Shown here in pieces: positions 54,911 through 63,849 of a stretch of DNA of 64,000 nt (its first letter is position 1; the number at the start of each line of letters is the position of its first letter). The stretch spans positions 96,254-160,253 of the forward strand of contig CAWBSY010000014.1 in NCBI GenBank assembly GCA_963791575.1, given 5' to 3'. This stretch comes from JAOAPG01 sp963791575. Lineage in GTDB: Bacteria > Acidobacteriota > Terriglobia > Terriglobales > Acidobacteriaceae. A model generated the notes under the pieces. The model was not told the DNA's origin. It ran no database searches and worked only from the letters and a program-made list of their open reading frames with translations. The position numbers and the translations under genes were made by a program.

Positions 54911-56558
54911 ATGCATTCAAGCCTGCTGTCGGGTGTCAATTCAATGAAATTATTGCTGGCATCTATTAATATGGCTTGCATGTGTGACCCTCGTGAGCGC
55001 GCAAGATGTTTTGACCTACCACAACGATAACGCCCGAACCGGCAGCTATCCCAAGGAACTCACTCTCACTCCCGCCAATGTAAACTCGACCACCTTCGGC
55101 AAGCTGTTTGTCGTCACTGTCGACGGCAAAGTGGATGCCCAACCTCTGTACCTCTCCGCAGTCGCGATTCCTGGAAACGGCACTCACAATGTGCTCGTGG
55201 TAGCGACCGAACATAACAGCCTCTATGCGCTCGACGCGGACACGGGAGCTCAGATTTGGAAAGTGACCATGCTGAAGTCCGGCGAGACAACTTCCGACAA
55301 TCGCGGCTGCAGTCAGGTGACTCCCGAGATCGGAATCACCTCAACGCCGGTAATCGTTCGTCCGTCGGGAACGAGCGGCGTCATCTACACCGTTGCTATG
55401 TCAAAAGATTCATCCGGAAACTATCATCAGCGCCTGCATGCCATCGACGTCAATACCGGCAAGGAACTTTACAGTGGCCCTAAGGAAGTCCAGGCAAAGT
55501 ATCCAGGAACTGGAGACAACAGTTCCGGCGGATACGTGATCTTCGACCCGGCTCAATATAAAGAACGCAGCGGGCTTCTCTATTTAAATGGCACTGTCTA
55601 TCTGGCATGGGCATCGCACTGCGATTTCCGCCCCTACACTGGATGGATCATGGGATACAACGCGACCACGCTTGCCCAAACCAGCGTGCTCAACATCACT
55701 CCCAATGGAAACGAGGGCGCGATCTGGGGCTCCGGAGCCGGCCTCACCGCCGACGCCCAAGGCAACATTTTCTTTCTCGACGCCAACGGCTCGTTCGACA
55801 CCACTTTGAATGGAAGCGGCTTCCCCAGCAGCGGAGATTACGGGAACGGTTTCATCAAGCTCTCCACCGCCAATGGCCGCCTTGCCGTAGCCGACTACTT
55901 TGTGATGGACAACCAGCGTCAGGAAAACGGTAGCGACACCGATCTCGGATCCGGCGGAGCGCTCCTGCTCCCCGCCATGAAAGATGCGTCCGGAAAAGTT
56001 CGAAAGCTAGCCGTCGGCGCAGGCAAAGATTCGAACCTCTACGTCGTCGACCGAACGTCGATGGGAAAATTCAATCCCAACAGCAACAACATTTATCAGG
56101 AACTCTCATCGTCTCTGCCCGGCGGAATCTGGTCCATGCCGGCATATTTCAACGGCAAGCTTTATTACGGACCAGTCGGGCAGCCACTCTACGAGTTCAA
56201 GTTCAGCCAGGCCAAAATCTCCGGCCCTGTGATGCAAACCGCCAACAGCTTCGGATATCCCGGAACCACGCCCAGCGTCTCATCCCGCAACGCTCGCAAC
56301 GGAATCGTCTGGGCTCCCGAAAATTCGAACCCCGCCGTATTGCACGCCTACGATGCCACGACTCTCAGCGAACTCTACAACACCAACCAAGCCGCAAGTA
56401 ACCGCGATCATTTCGGCAACGGCAACAAGTACATCATTCCAACAATCGCAAATGGCAAAGTCTATATAGGAACCACAAACGGAGTGGCCGCCTTCGGATT
56501 GCTTTCGCATAACGCCAACGTGCCCGCTCCCACAAATCTGAACGCCACTGGAAACTAA
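54911..56558 (+). CDS. PQQ-like beta-propeller protein, copy 1, signal peptide disrupted
   Basis: AAGGAGGG six bases before ATG 54911 opens MHSSLLSGVNSMKLLLAS, but five bases are missing relative to copy 2 near 54962, so this frame ends early. The propeller frame is open from GTG 54984 (MTLVSAQDVLTYHNDNARTG) to 56558. It contains repeats such as LYALDADTGAQIWKVTML and HAIDVNTGKELYSGPKEVQA, ending APTNLNATGN. Without the leader the protein would not be exported. Substrate or cofactor unknown; the propeller is of the quinoprotein-like type. Confidence 0.82.
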
Positions 56559-56930
56559 ATCGACTCCAGCCGTTCCACAGTTCTCTCGTTTCGCACATTG
56601 CCAGTATTGAGCGTGCTCTTAGGCTCAATCAGCACGATATCGCGTTTCCTCTTCCGCTACCGGCATATGCTCGACGCCGCGTGGCACAATGAAGAACTCT
56701 CCCGCCCGTATCACCACATCGCCATCCCGCAGGCACATCCGCAGCTCACCCTTCACCACGAGAAACAACTCATCTTCATTCTCATGATGATGCCAGACAA
56801 ACTCTCCCTTGAGCTTGACCACCTTCACATGCGAGTCATTCAGTTCGCCGACAATACGCGGATTGTAGTAGTCCGTAAACTTCGAAAACTTTTCAGCAAG
56901 ATTAACTTTTTCGAGACCGTTGTTAGCCAT
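56557..56930 (-). CDS. Cupin-domain protein, copy 1 (frame change before the C-terminus)
   Basis: ATG 56930: VNLAEKFSKFTDYYNPRIVG, then the cupin core FVWHHHENEDELFLVVKGEL (metal-binding HHH..E) and GEFFIVPRGVEHMPVAEEET. The frame stops at 56625, but one base out of frame the expected DIVLIEPKSTLNTGNVRNER and TVERLESI continue to 56557, overlapping the PQQ stop. The same break occurs in copy 2. Small single-domain cupin; ligand unknown. Confidence 0.82.
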
Positions 56931-57143
56931 AACTATTAGAGGAACGTAAATATTGTGAAAAGAAAACGTGGTGTGATTTTAAGTGTTGGTAATGCGCGTT
57001 GGTAATGCCGCAAGATGAAAAGTGGCATCCGGCGGACTTCATTCGTGAGAAAGAAGGAACAGGGCACCTGCTGTGTTGCAATGCCGTAACATCAAAAGTC
57101 TAGGCCACCTGCGGTTCAATGTCACCGGTGAGCAAGGCGTACA

Positions 57144-57659
57144 ATGGTACCGTATCGAGTTCAAAAAAGAAAATGCCTACCAACTAGTAATGGGACACCG
57201 TCTGGAAGTGTGAGAGCGACACGATGTTTGAGCAATTGGACCGACCGGGAAAGAGCGCCACAGGTTTCACGTGCAATGAACTCGGATACTCACTGCCTAC
57301 ATGGTGGGAGCGTTCGGAGGCTTGTGCATCTTCATCGTTCTGGAGAAAGAGCCTTCGGGATACAAATCGCGACTGCAATCATGTACACATACTTTGTTTT
57401 CTGGTATGTCTTTTTCCCTACGAGGGGGCTAGTCGAAAAATACAGCCTGCGCAACGAGAAAGTTCAGAGGCGGATCCCGCTTCTGTTAGCGATCCACTGT
57501 GCGTTTCTGATGTCGATCTTTCTTGGAGAGACCATCTGGCTTTCGATGAAGCCTCACCTGCCGAACTATTGGTTTACCGAACACGGAAGGCGGGGTGCGA
57601 GTCTGTACGCGTCGGTGATGATCTGCTCTTTCGTCGTCCTTTTCTTCGTTAGGTCTTAA
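57144..57659 (+). CDS. Small membrane protein of unknown function (N-terminal limit uncertain)
   Basis: The frame from 57144 has a low-complexity, Arg/Ser-rich beginning that is probably not translated. A conservative start is ATG 57381: MYTYFVFWYVFFPTRGLVEK, IPLLLAIHCAFLMSIFLGET, SLYASVMICSFVVLFFVRS, i.e. three hydrophobic segments. In a neighbouring frame MVGAFGGLCIFIVLEKEPSG just upstream could be an extra segment after a frame change. It lies in the spacer between the duplicated blocks. No family recognised. Confidence 0.5.
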   Translation: MVPYRVQKRKCLPTSNGTPSGSVRATRCLSNWTDRERAPQVSRAMNSDTHCLHGGSVRRLVHLHRSGERAFGIQIATAIMYTYFVFWYVFFPTRGLVEKYSLRNEKVQRRIPLLLAIHCAFLMSIFLGETIWLSMKPHLPNYWFTEHGRRGASLYASVMICSFVVLFFVRS

Positions 57660-57774
57660 TTTCCCGCAAAATCCTGAGTCGCAGTTTGAGAGAAGGTCTG
57701 AATAAAATCAGCTAACATGCCCTTATCGATTGACAAACCGTAAACCCATGTCGAGTTCTGGCATGTGGCCCAGC

Positions 57775-58002
57775 TTATACGGAGTTTAGCATCCGCTCGA
57801 TGCGCGCTTCCATCTCTTCCTCTTCGATAAACTCCCCACGGTCGGCCTGCGCGATGCCCTCTCGCACGGCGGCGCGAAACCGGGCGTCCTGCTCAAGCAG
57901 ACGCAAAGCGGCATCCTTTACCAGCCGCTCGGTATCCGTACCGGCGTAACTGGCGATTTGGGATAATTGCGCTTCCTGCTCGGGGGTGAAATGGACTTCC
58001 AT
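57775..58002 (-). CDS. Orphan antitoxin-like protein
   Basis: 75 residues: MEVHFTPEQEAQLSQIASYA, GTDTERLVKDAALRLLEQDA, RFRAAVREGIAQADRGEFIE, EEEMEARIERMLNSV. The helix pattern and acidic tail match short RHH/ParD-like antitoxins. No toxin frame follows downstream (57660-57774 is non-coding) or upstream, so it is solitary. Only copy-2 block sequence lies beyond its start. Confidence 0.75.
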   Translation of the reverse strand: MEVHFTPEQEAQLSQIASYAGTDTERLVKDAALRLLEQDARFRAAVREGIAQADRGEFIEEEEMEARIERMLNSV

Positions 58003-58096
58003 AATTGCCAGTCTAGGAGCGCGAGTCTATGCTGTTAACGATGTATAGAGTGCACAATCATCTGCTAGTAGCCAAAAGCTAACAGGTAGCAGCTTC

Positions 58097-58321
58097 CTAC
58101 CTCCTAAACCTCCCAATCACATACAACACCACCGACAACACAATACTCACCAGAATGGACGTAGCCAGCGGGAAATACACTGTCGTGTGCTTTCCCCGGT
58201 ACAGAATGTCGCCGGGAAGTCGTCCAAGCGGGACGTTCGTCCGCCCCAGGAGGACGAATATCACTCCAGCCGCAATCAGAATGCTGCCGAAGACAATCAG
58301 CAATTTGCCCAAATCCTGCAT
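58097..58321 (-). CDS. DUF2905 small membrane protein, copy 2
   Basis: 74 residues, MQDLGKLLIVFGSILIAAGV ... VLYVIGRFRR, with the LGRLPGDI motif. Intact, same length as copy 1. Confidence 0.85.
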   Translation of the reverse strand: MQDLGKLLIVFGSILIAAGVIFVLLGRTNVPLGRLPGDILYRGKHTTVYFPLATSILVSIVLSVVLYVIGRFRR

Positions 58322-58540
58322 AGCGAATTCGAAATCGGTTTCAGCGTCCCTTGATTCCCGACTAGTCCTTACTTATGAACGTGGATTTTAAAACCTTTGA
58401 TCCTGCTACTCTCGCGTACAAGCGCGTAAGCTGGAAAACGGGTATTCAGCTGCCGGCATCTCAGGGCGTCGCGCTCGTTCTTCATCAAGTCTAAGGAGGG
58501 CTTGCCATGCATTCAAGCCTGCTGTCGCGGTGTCAATTCA

Positions 58541-60160
58541 ATGAAATTATTGCTGGCATCTTTATTATTAATCTGGCTTGCATGTGTGTCCCTCGGGAGC
58601 GCGCAAGATGTTTTGACCTACCATAACGATAACGCCCGAACCGGCAGCTACCCCAAGGAACTCACTCTCACTCCCGCAAATGTAAAGTCGACCACCTTCG
58701 GCAAGCTGTTTGTCGTCACCGTCGACGGCAAAGTGGATGCCCAACCTCTGTACCTCTCCGCAGTCGCAATCCCAGGAAACGGTACTCACAATGTGCTCGT
58801 GGTAGCCACCGAACATAACAGCCTTTATGCGCTCGACGCGGATACTGGAGCTCAGATTTGGAAAGTGACCATGCTGAAGTCCGGCGAGACCACTTCCGAC
58901 AACCGAGGCTGCAGTCAGGTAACTCCCGAGATCGGAATTACCTCGACGCCGGTAATCGTTCGGCCCTCGGGAACGAGCGGCGTAATCTACACAGTTGCGA
59001 TGTCGAAAGATTTATCCGGAAACTATCATCAGCGCCTGCATGCCATCGACGTCAATACCGGCAAGGAACTATACAGCGGTCCTAAGGAAGTTCAGGCAAA
59101 GTATCCAGGAACCGGAGACAACAGTTCCGGCGGATACGTAATCTTTGACCCGGCTCAATATAAAGAACGCAGCGGGCTTCTCTATTTAAATGGCACGGTC
59201 TATCTGGCCTGGGCATCGCACTGCGATTTCCGCCCCTACACTGGATGGATCATGGGCTACAACGCGACCACGCTTGCCCAAACCAGCGTGCTCAACATCA
59301 CTCCCAATGGAAACGAGGGCGCGATCTGGGGCTCCGGAGCCGGCCTCACCGCCGACGCTCAAGGCAACATTTTCTTTCTCGACGCGAACGGCTCCTTCGA
59401 CACTACTTTGAATGGAAGCGGCTTCCCCAGTAGCGGAGATTACGGAAACGGCTTTATCAGGCTATCGACTGCCAATGGCCAACTTGCGGTAGCCGACTAC
59501 TTTGTGATGGACAACGAACGGCAAGAAAACGGCAGCGACACCGATCTCGGATCCGGCGGAGCGCTCCTGCTCCCCGCCAAGAAAGATGCATCCGGAAAAG
59601 TTCGAAAGCTAGCTGTCGGCGCAGGCAAAGATTCCAACCTCTACGTCGTCGACCGTACGTCGATGGGGAAATTCAATCCCAACAGCAACAACATTTATCA
59701 GGAACTCTCATCGTCTCTGCCCGGCGGAATCTGGTCCATGCCGGCGTATTTCAACGGCAAGCTTTATTACGGACCAGTCGGGCAGCCACTCTACGAGTTC
59801 AAGTTCAGCCAGGCCAAAATCTCCGGCCCAGTGATGCAAACCGCCAACAGCTTCGGATATCCCGGAACCACGCCCAGCGTCTCATCTCGCAACGCTAGCA
59901 ACGGAATCGTCTGGGCTCCCGAAAATTCGAACCCCGCCGTATTGCACGCCTACGATGCCACGACGCTGAGCGAACTCTACAACACCAACCAAGCGGCAAG
60001 TAACCGCGATCATTTCGGCAATGGCAACAAATACATCATTCCGACAATCGCAAATGGCAAAGTCTATATAGGAACCACAAACGGAGTGGCCGCCTTCGGA
60101 TTGCTTTCGCATAACGCCAACGTGCCCGCTCCCACAAATCTGAACGCCACAGGAAACTAA
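58541..60160 (+). CDS. PQQ-like beta-propeller protein, copy 2, with signal peptide
   Basis: ATG 58541 gives the complete leader MKLLLASLLLIWLACVSLGS followed by AQDVLTYHNDNARTG and about 525 further residues of propeller blades (LYALDADTGAQIWKV; GLLYLNGTVYLAWASHCDF; LPGGIWSMPAYFNGKLYYGP). The strong ribosome site AAGGAGGG (58493) however is placed for ATG 58507, whose frame (39 codons) is different. One extra C relative to copy 1 separates the two frames. Likely periplasmic or secreted; ligand unknown. Confidence 0.87.
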   Translation: MKLLLASLLLIWLACVSLGSAQDVLTYHNDNARTGSYPKELTLTPANVKSTTFGKLFVVTVDGKVDAQPLYLSAVAIPGNGTHNVLVVATEHNSLYALDADTGAQIWKVTMLKSGETTSDNRGCSQVTPEIGITSTPVIVRPSGTSGVIYTVAMSKDLSGNYHQRLHAIDVNTGKELYSGPKEVQAKYPGTGDNSSGGYVIFDPAQYKERSGLLYLNGTVYLAWASHCDFRPYTGWIMGYNATTLAQTSVLNITPNGNEGAIWGSGAGLTADAQGNIFFLDANGSFDTTLNGSGFPSSGDYGNGFIRLSTANGQLAVADYFVMDNERQENGSDTDLGSGGALLLPAKKDASGKVRKLAVGAGKDSNLYVVDRTSMGKFNPNSNNIYQELSSSLPGGIWSMPAYFNGKLYYGPVGQPLYEFKFSQAKISGPVMQTANSFGYPGTTPSVSSRNASNGIVWAPENSNPAVLHAYDATTLSELYNTNQAASNRDHFGNGNKYIIPTIANGKVYIGTTNGVAAFGLLSHNANVPAPTNLNATGN

Positions 60161-60532
60161 ATCGACTCCGGCCGTTCCACAGTTCTCTCGTTGCGCACAT
60201 TGCCAGTGTTGAGCGCGCTCTTAGGCTCAATCAGCACGATATCGCGTTTCCTCTTCCGCCACCGGCATGTGCTCGACGCCGCGTGGCACAATGAAGAACT
60301 CTCCCGCCCGTATCACCACATCGCCATTCCGCAGGCACATCCGCAGCTCACCCTTCACCACGAGAAACAACTCATCTTCATTCTCATGATGATGCCAGAC
60401 AAATTCTCCCTTGAGCTTGACCACCTTCACATGCGAGTCATTCAGTTCGCCGACAATACGCGGATTGTAGTAGTCCGTAAACTTCGAAAATTTCTCAGCA
60501 AGATTAACTTTTTCGAGACCGTTGTGAGTCAT
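60159..60532 (-). CDS. Cupin-domain protein, copy 2 (same frame change as copy 1)
   Basis: ATG 60532, MTHNGLEKVNLAEKFSKFTD; cupin core as in copy 1. The frame stops at 60227 with the identical break (GAAACGCGATATCG); the alternative frame continues to about 60159 over the propeller gene's stop. The shared lesion implies it predates the duplication or is a systematic call. Confidence 0.82.
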
Positions 60533-60584
60533 AACTATTAGACGTGAGCCCGCGACAACTGGACTTTATTGTTTCTACGCAGCA

Positions 60585-60983
60585 CTACCTCGCCGTGTAG
60601 CACTTGTCCTTGATCTTCACAATTTTCGAAACCTGAAATGCCGGAGGCGCGATCGGTTCCGTGTTGGTAGTCTGATTGGCATCTGCCTGCGGATTCGACT
60701 TCGCCGGAACGCTACTCGGAGTGCTTACAATTTCCGTCCCCACCACATCGACCTGCTGGCCTGCGTGAGAACTCAGCACGGAGCTGTCGCCCTTCACCTG
60801 ATAAACAACTCCGGTAGAAGTTTCCAGCGTGAAGTTGCCATTTGCGCCGTTGAGACATCCTTGGATCTCTCTCGGCACCCGGCTGACATCGCGATTCGAG
60901 TTGTCCGGATTATTCTGCTGCCCCAATGCGGCAGCTTCCAACAGCACGGCTAAGAACACAAACGACAGAGCAGATGTCTTCAT
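60585..60983 (-). CDS. Small exported protein, 132 aa
   Basis: ATG 60983 (MKTSALSFVFLAVLLEAAAL) with GAGGTTAATAAA upstream; the long frame to 61157 has no coding character. Mature part: EIQGCLNGANGNFTLETSTG, VYQVKGDSSVLSSHAGQQVD, VVGTEIVSTP, and a C-terminal KIVKIKDKCYTAR. Two cysteines may form a disulfide. It looks like the OB-type small periplasmic proteins frequent in this phylum. The ribosome-site segment is tandemly duplicated (60981-61020). Confidence 0.75.
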   Translation of the reverse strand: MKTSALSFVFLAVLLEAAALGQQNNPDNSNRDVSRVPREIQGCLNGANGNFTLETSTGVVYQVKGDSSVLSSHAGQQVDVVGTEIVSTPSSVPAKSNPQADANQTTNTEPIAPPAFQVSKIVKIKDKCYTAR

Positions 60984-61097
60984 TTTATTAACCTCGTAAC
61001 CTTTTATTAACCTCATAACATTCTTCTGAACTCGCAAGACAACCATGGATTGGAGGGCGAGAACTTCTCTCCGGTTGCTCTTGGCAAAGAAGCAAAG

Positions 61098-61126
61098 GCG
61101 GCGGGCGAGGGCGCCCGCCCTATACG
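61098..61126. repeat. Family B palindromic repeat, inverted orientation
   Basis: GGCGGGCG-AGGG-CGCCCGCC (61100-61119) followed by CTATAC; on the complementary strand it reads GTATAG, stem, CCCT loop, stem, as in the other family B copies. Confidence 0.75.
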
Positions 61127-61144
61127 ATTCTTCACACGAGCTGC

Positions 61145-61696
61145 TTAGATTATCCATTGTGTGAGTTCGGCGAATGCTTCCAGGTCGCCTATGTTTGGTC
61201 CGGCTTCTTCTTCGTCTTCATCCTCGTCCTCTTCATCGTCACTGTCGGTGGCAGATGCTTCTTCATCTTCTTCTGACAACTCGAAATCTTCGGGGTCCCA
61301 GGCGTCTTCGCCTATGCATCTCTCGTCCACGGCGGCGGGATCTATTACTACGCGGGTTGGCCTTCTCGGTTCGATATCAATCTGGCGGAGATTCGTGGAG
61401 GCGGTTTGCAGTCCGTAGAAGAGCAGTCCGGCGATTTTCGAGTCTATCTGTTGTTTGAGGAGCAGTTGCATCACTTGCATGATGGCCATCTGGATCGCGT
61501 TTGCATCTTCGAGCACAGGCAGATTGAGAGCCGCACGCTGGTTTGCACCTGGCTTGCGATTGATGGGGACGCGAGTTTCATGCCAGCGTTTATGAAAGAA
61601 ACAGAAACGGCTGCGTTTCTGGGCGGGCGATCCGCATTGAATGCCGTTGATCTTGATGTGCTGGCAGCGAGGAATGTTATCGGGATAAATGGGCAT
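61145..61696 (-). CDS. Conserved hypothetical with N-terminal Cys/His motif and acidic tail
   Basis: 183 residues. IPRCQHIKINGIQCGSPAQK and RSRFCFFHKRWHETRV give a C-x2-H-x6-C ... C-x2-H arrangement that could bind zinc. A helical middle (ANAIQMAIMQVMQLLLKQQI, GLLFYGLQTASTNLRQIDIE) and a strongly acidic Glu/Asp C-terminus follow. I associate this family with Acidobacteria, where it is multi-copy; function unknown. Plus-strand Ser- and Leu-rich frames across the tail are shadows. Confidence 0.75.
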   Translation of the reverse strand: MPIYPDNIPRCQHIKINGIQCGSPAQKRSRFCFFHKRWHETRVPINRKPGANQRAALNLPVLEDANAIQMAIMQVMQLLLKQQIDSKIAGLLFYGLQTASTNLRQIDIEPRRPTRVVIDPAAVDERCIGEDAWDPEDFELSEEDEEASATDSDDEEDEDEDEEEAGPNIGDLEAFAELTQWII

Positions 61697-62049
61697 GGCG
61701 AGGCTACTCCCCCCTCCCCTCTAGTTTTGATCCATGAAATCTATTGAAATCAGGGAGATGGGCTGGACATGGGATTGAAATCCTAGTGTTCAAAGCAGTT
61801 GCAGGTAAAATCTTGAAAATAGATGAGTTATAGTGTGGCATTTGTAGTTGCCTTTAAGATATACAACCAATGATGACGGATAGCCGAAGCGAAGGTCAAG
61901 GGAATAAGGGGAAAAGTGAGGGGAGGAGTGCCGGAGTGGGAATTGCTTCTAGAAGGCAACGTGCGCGGGTGCTTTTTCCTACCAATTACCTGCGTAACTT
62001 TCATGGCCTCCGCTCTTCAGACTAGGCTCTGCTCGGAGGTATGTAGCTC
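61697..62049. other. Intergenic, no gene seen
   Basis: 353 bases, relatively AT-rich in the first half (TTATAGTGTGGC near 61829 is a weak -10-like site). It ends with CGGAGG before the ATG cluster of the next gene. No repeat or hairpin of note. Confidence 0.5.
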
Positions 62050-62055
62050 ATGATG

Positions 62056-62481
62056 ATGAAAAGACTTGGAATTTTGTTTGTGTTCTTAGCCGCTTCGGTG
62101 ACAAGTTTCGCTCAGCTCGCCCAGTCCACCGTGTACATTGAAGCGCAAAATGGATTCGACACCTACCTTGCCGCTGCCATGGAAAAGAAGCATGTTCCCA
62201 TCAATGTGGTTGCCGATCAGACCAAGGCTACTTACGTACTCAAGGCTGCCCCGGTCGAGATCAAACAGGAATCAACCGGCGGGAAAATTGCACGCTGCTT
62301 GTTTGCCAGCTGCGCCGGCATTGAGGACAAAGGAAACGTCTCCGTCCAACTGATCGAGGTGAATTCCAGCAAGATGCTCTGGGCCTACTCCGTCAACAAG
62401 CAAAGGGGCGGCAGCAAGAACGAGCAATCCATGGCAGAAGCGGTCGCCAAACACCTCAAAGAGTTCGTGGAACATAAATAA
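62056..62481 (+). CDS. Small exported protein of unknown function
   Basis: Three consecutive Met codons (62050/62053/62056) follow CGGAGG; the spacing is 12 or more bases. Signal peptide MKRLGILFVFLAASVTSFAQ. The mature ~120 residues: TVYIEAQNGFDTYLAAAMEK, VPINVVADQTKATYVLKAAP, VQLIEVNSSKMLWAYSVNKQ, ending ...VAKHLKEFVEHK. It has the beta-alpha-beta style of small periplasmic proteins that repeat through acidobacterial genomes. Function unknown. Confidence 0.78.
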   Translation: MKRLGILFVFLAASVTSFAQLAQSTVYIEAQNGFDTYLAAAMEKKHVPINVVADQTKATYVLKAAPVEIKQESTGGKIARCLFASCAGIEDKGNVSVQLIEVNSSKMLWAYSVNKQRGGSKNEQSMAEAVAKHLKEFVEHK

Positions 62482-62506
62482 GCATTGAATTCGGGAGCCT
62501 GATGGT

Positions 62507-62692
62507 CACGTAGGGACAGCCGCCCTCGGCTGTCCGGTTGAGCTAAGCTCAACAAGTACTTCGCCATGATGACTGGAAGTTTCTTCTGACATTCGTTGTG
62601 CGAGTATGGTTAATAGCCAATAAATTTTAGGTCGCTCAATCAGCAGTCGAGCCTTGCTCGACCGGACAGCCGAGGGCTGCTGTCCCTACGTG
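62507..62692. repeat. REPIN: two family A units in inverted orientation about 100 bases apart
   Basis: Unit 1 at 62507-62553 (CACGTAGGGACAGCCG, CCCT loop, matching arm, then GTTGAGC-TAA-GCTCAAC). Unit 2 at 62647-62692 in inverted order (TCGAGC-CTT-GCTCGA, then the hairpin, then CTACGTG). The spacer has no gene. This is the cleanest inverted pair in the window. Confidence 0.88.
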
Positions 62693-62756
62693 CAGCAAAT
62701 CAACCTTCAATAGCCGCCATGACTATAACGTCTTCTTCGCCGAGAGGACGTTATCT

Positions 62757-63665
62757 TTAAGGTTGGATTCCTTTCTCTTGCATCAACTGAGTGTACCTAG
62801 AATCGAATAAATCTTTTACTTCTGGAGCAGGAAGAAGTGCATTCCATACTTCATACAAACGCTCGTTGATTCGTGCACCATCAAATCTGAAGTATGCCTG
62901 TATTTCGGTAAGTATGCAGAGTAGAATTGCGGCTGCTCGCACCATATGACGAAAGATGCCTCGCAGTGCCATCTCTTCTAATTTAGGTCTCTCGTCATGT
63001 GGCACATCAGCCTCTAGAAATGGCATGGCCGTTCGCATTAACCCCTGGAAAGTACCATGTGAATATTCAGAGTACTCACGCCAATAGCCAAAGGTGAGGG
63101 CTTTGAGGAAGAGTTGATGGTTAGTGAGCGGCAAGTTTTTCTTCGGGTTTAAATACCTTCCGAGAGTCGGCCATCGAGTTTGAGCCGTAACTCGTCTAGC
63201 TTGAACCCATCTCGACGAATCCCAAGTTCGAGATTCTCGCGGCGCTGCCGAAGCCACTCAACCCAACTAGGGTCTGGGCTGTTGCAATTCCTTCGTTCGT
63301 CCTCTTCGAGCGCCTCGAGAGCTAATCTGTAACCGCTCCTTCGAAACTCGGCAGACTTGCTGCACGGATTCTCCAGTATCGCAGTGATGTTGTAGAGGCA
63401 GTCAATCGCGGTGCGTACAACAGGAAGTGCGACGAATGTATAATGGGCTCGCCAAGAAGGATCTTTCCGGTGCTCCTCTGCGTTCAGATAAAAGAACAAA
63501 TCATATGTGCGCTGCGCATATCGCACTAAAACGTTCAATGTCCTCGATAGCGATGCGGCTTCCGATCAATGGAGCGCCCTCGCGTTGGACTTTATATGCG
63601 ATGGTAGCCGCGAGCTGGTCAAGTTGGTTTTGAAACTTCGTGGCGTCAATGTTCCAATCAGGCAT
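62757..63665 (-). CDS. Hypothetical protein (DUF5677-like?), frameshifted
   Basis: ATG 63665 with CAGGAGAAGCG upstream. MPDWNIDATKFQNQLDQLAA; then after a frame change near 63510 MRYAQRTYDLFFYLNAEEHR and VRTAIDCLYNITAILENPCS; after another near 63150 RYLNPKKNLPLTNHQLFLKA, GYWREYSEYSHGTFQGLMRT, and LLCILTEIQAYFRFDGARIN to 62757. About 300 mostly helical residues without a catalytic motif I recognise. The strong ribosome site and consistent continuation support a real gene. Confidence 0.6.
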
Positions 63666-63849
63666 CGCTTCTCCTGTGTGTACCAATTCGACTACGTTAG
63701 TAAGGTTTTGGTCGACAAAGCTCCTACAGCACCATAATTTATTACATACTGGTGCGTGTTAAGAGCACCAAGGCGAAAAGAGCTGCCGAAGAGCAGATGG
63801 CTCTGGGCGATGTAGAAGACGAAGGGCCATTCTGAGCTTCGATTACTTG

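Larger units (their letters stand above)
54449..56940. repeat. 2.5-kb duplicated block, copy 1
   Basis: 54449-56940 matches 58042-60542 closely over the whole length, including non-coding parts. Content: DUF2905 gene (-), PQQ-propeller gene (+), cupin gene (-). Direct orientation. Between the copies lie 1.1 kb with an unrelated membrane protein and an orphan antitoxin. Confidence 0.95.
58042..60542. repeat. 2.5-kb duplicated block, copy 2
   Basis: See copy 1 at 54449-56940. Differences are scattered, mostly synonymous within the propeller gene, plus small indels in the leader of that gene. Scattered silent changes argue that the duplication is real and not a mis-assembly of one locus. Confidence 0.95.

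Noticed and set aside
61161..61418. Plus-strand poly-Ser protein
   Set aside because: Antisense reading of the Glu/Asp tail of the minus-strand gene.
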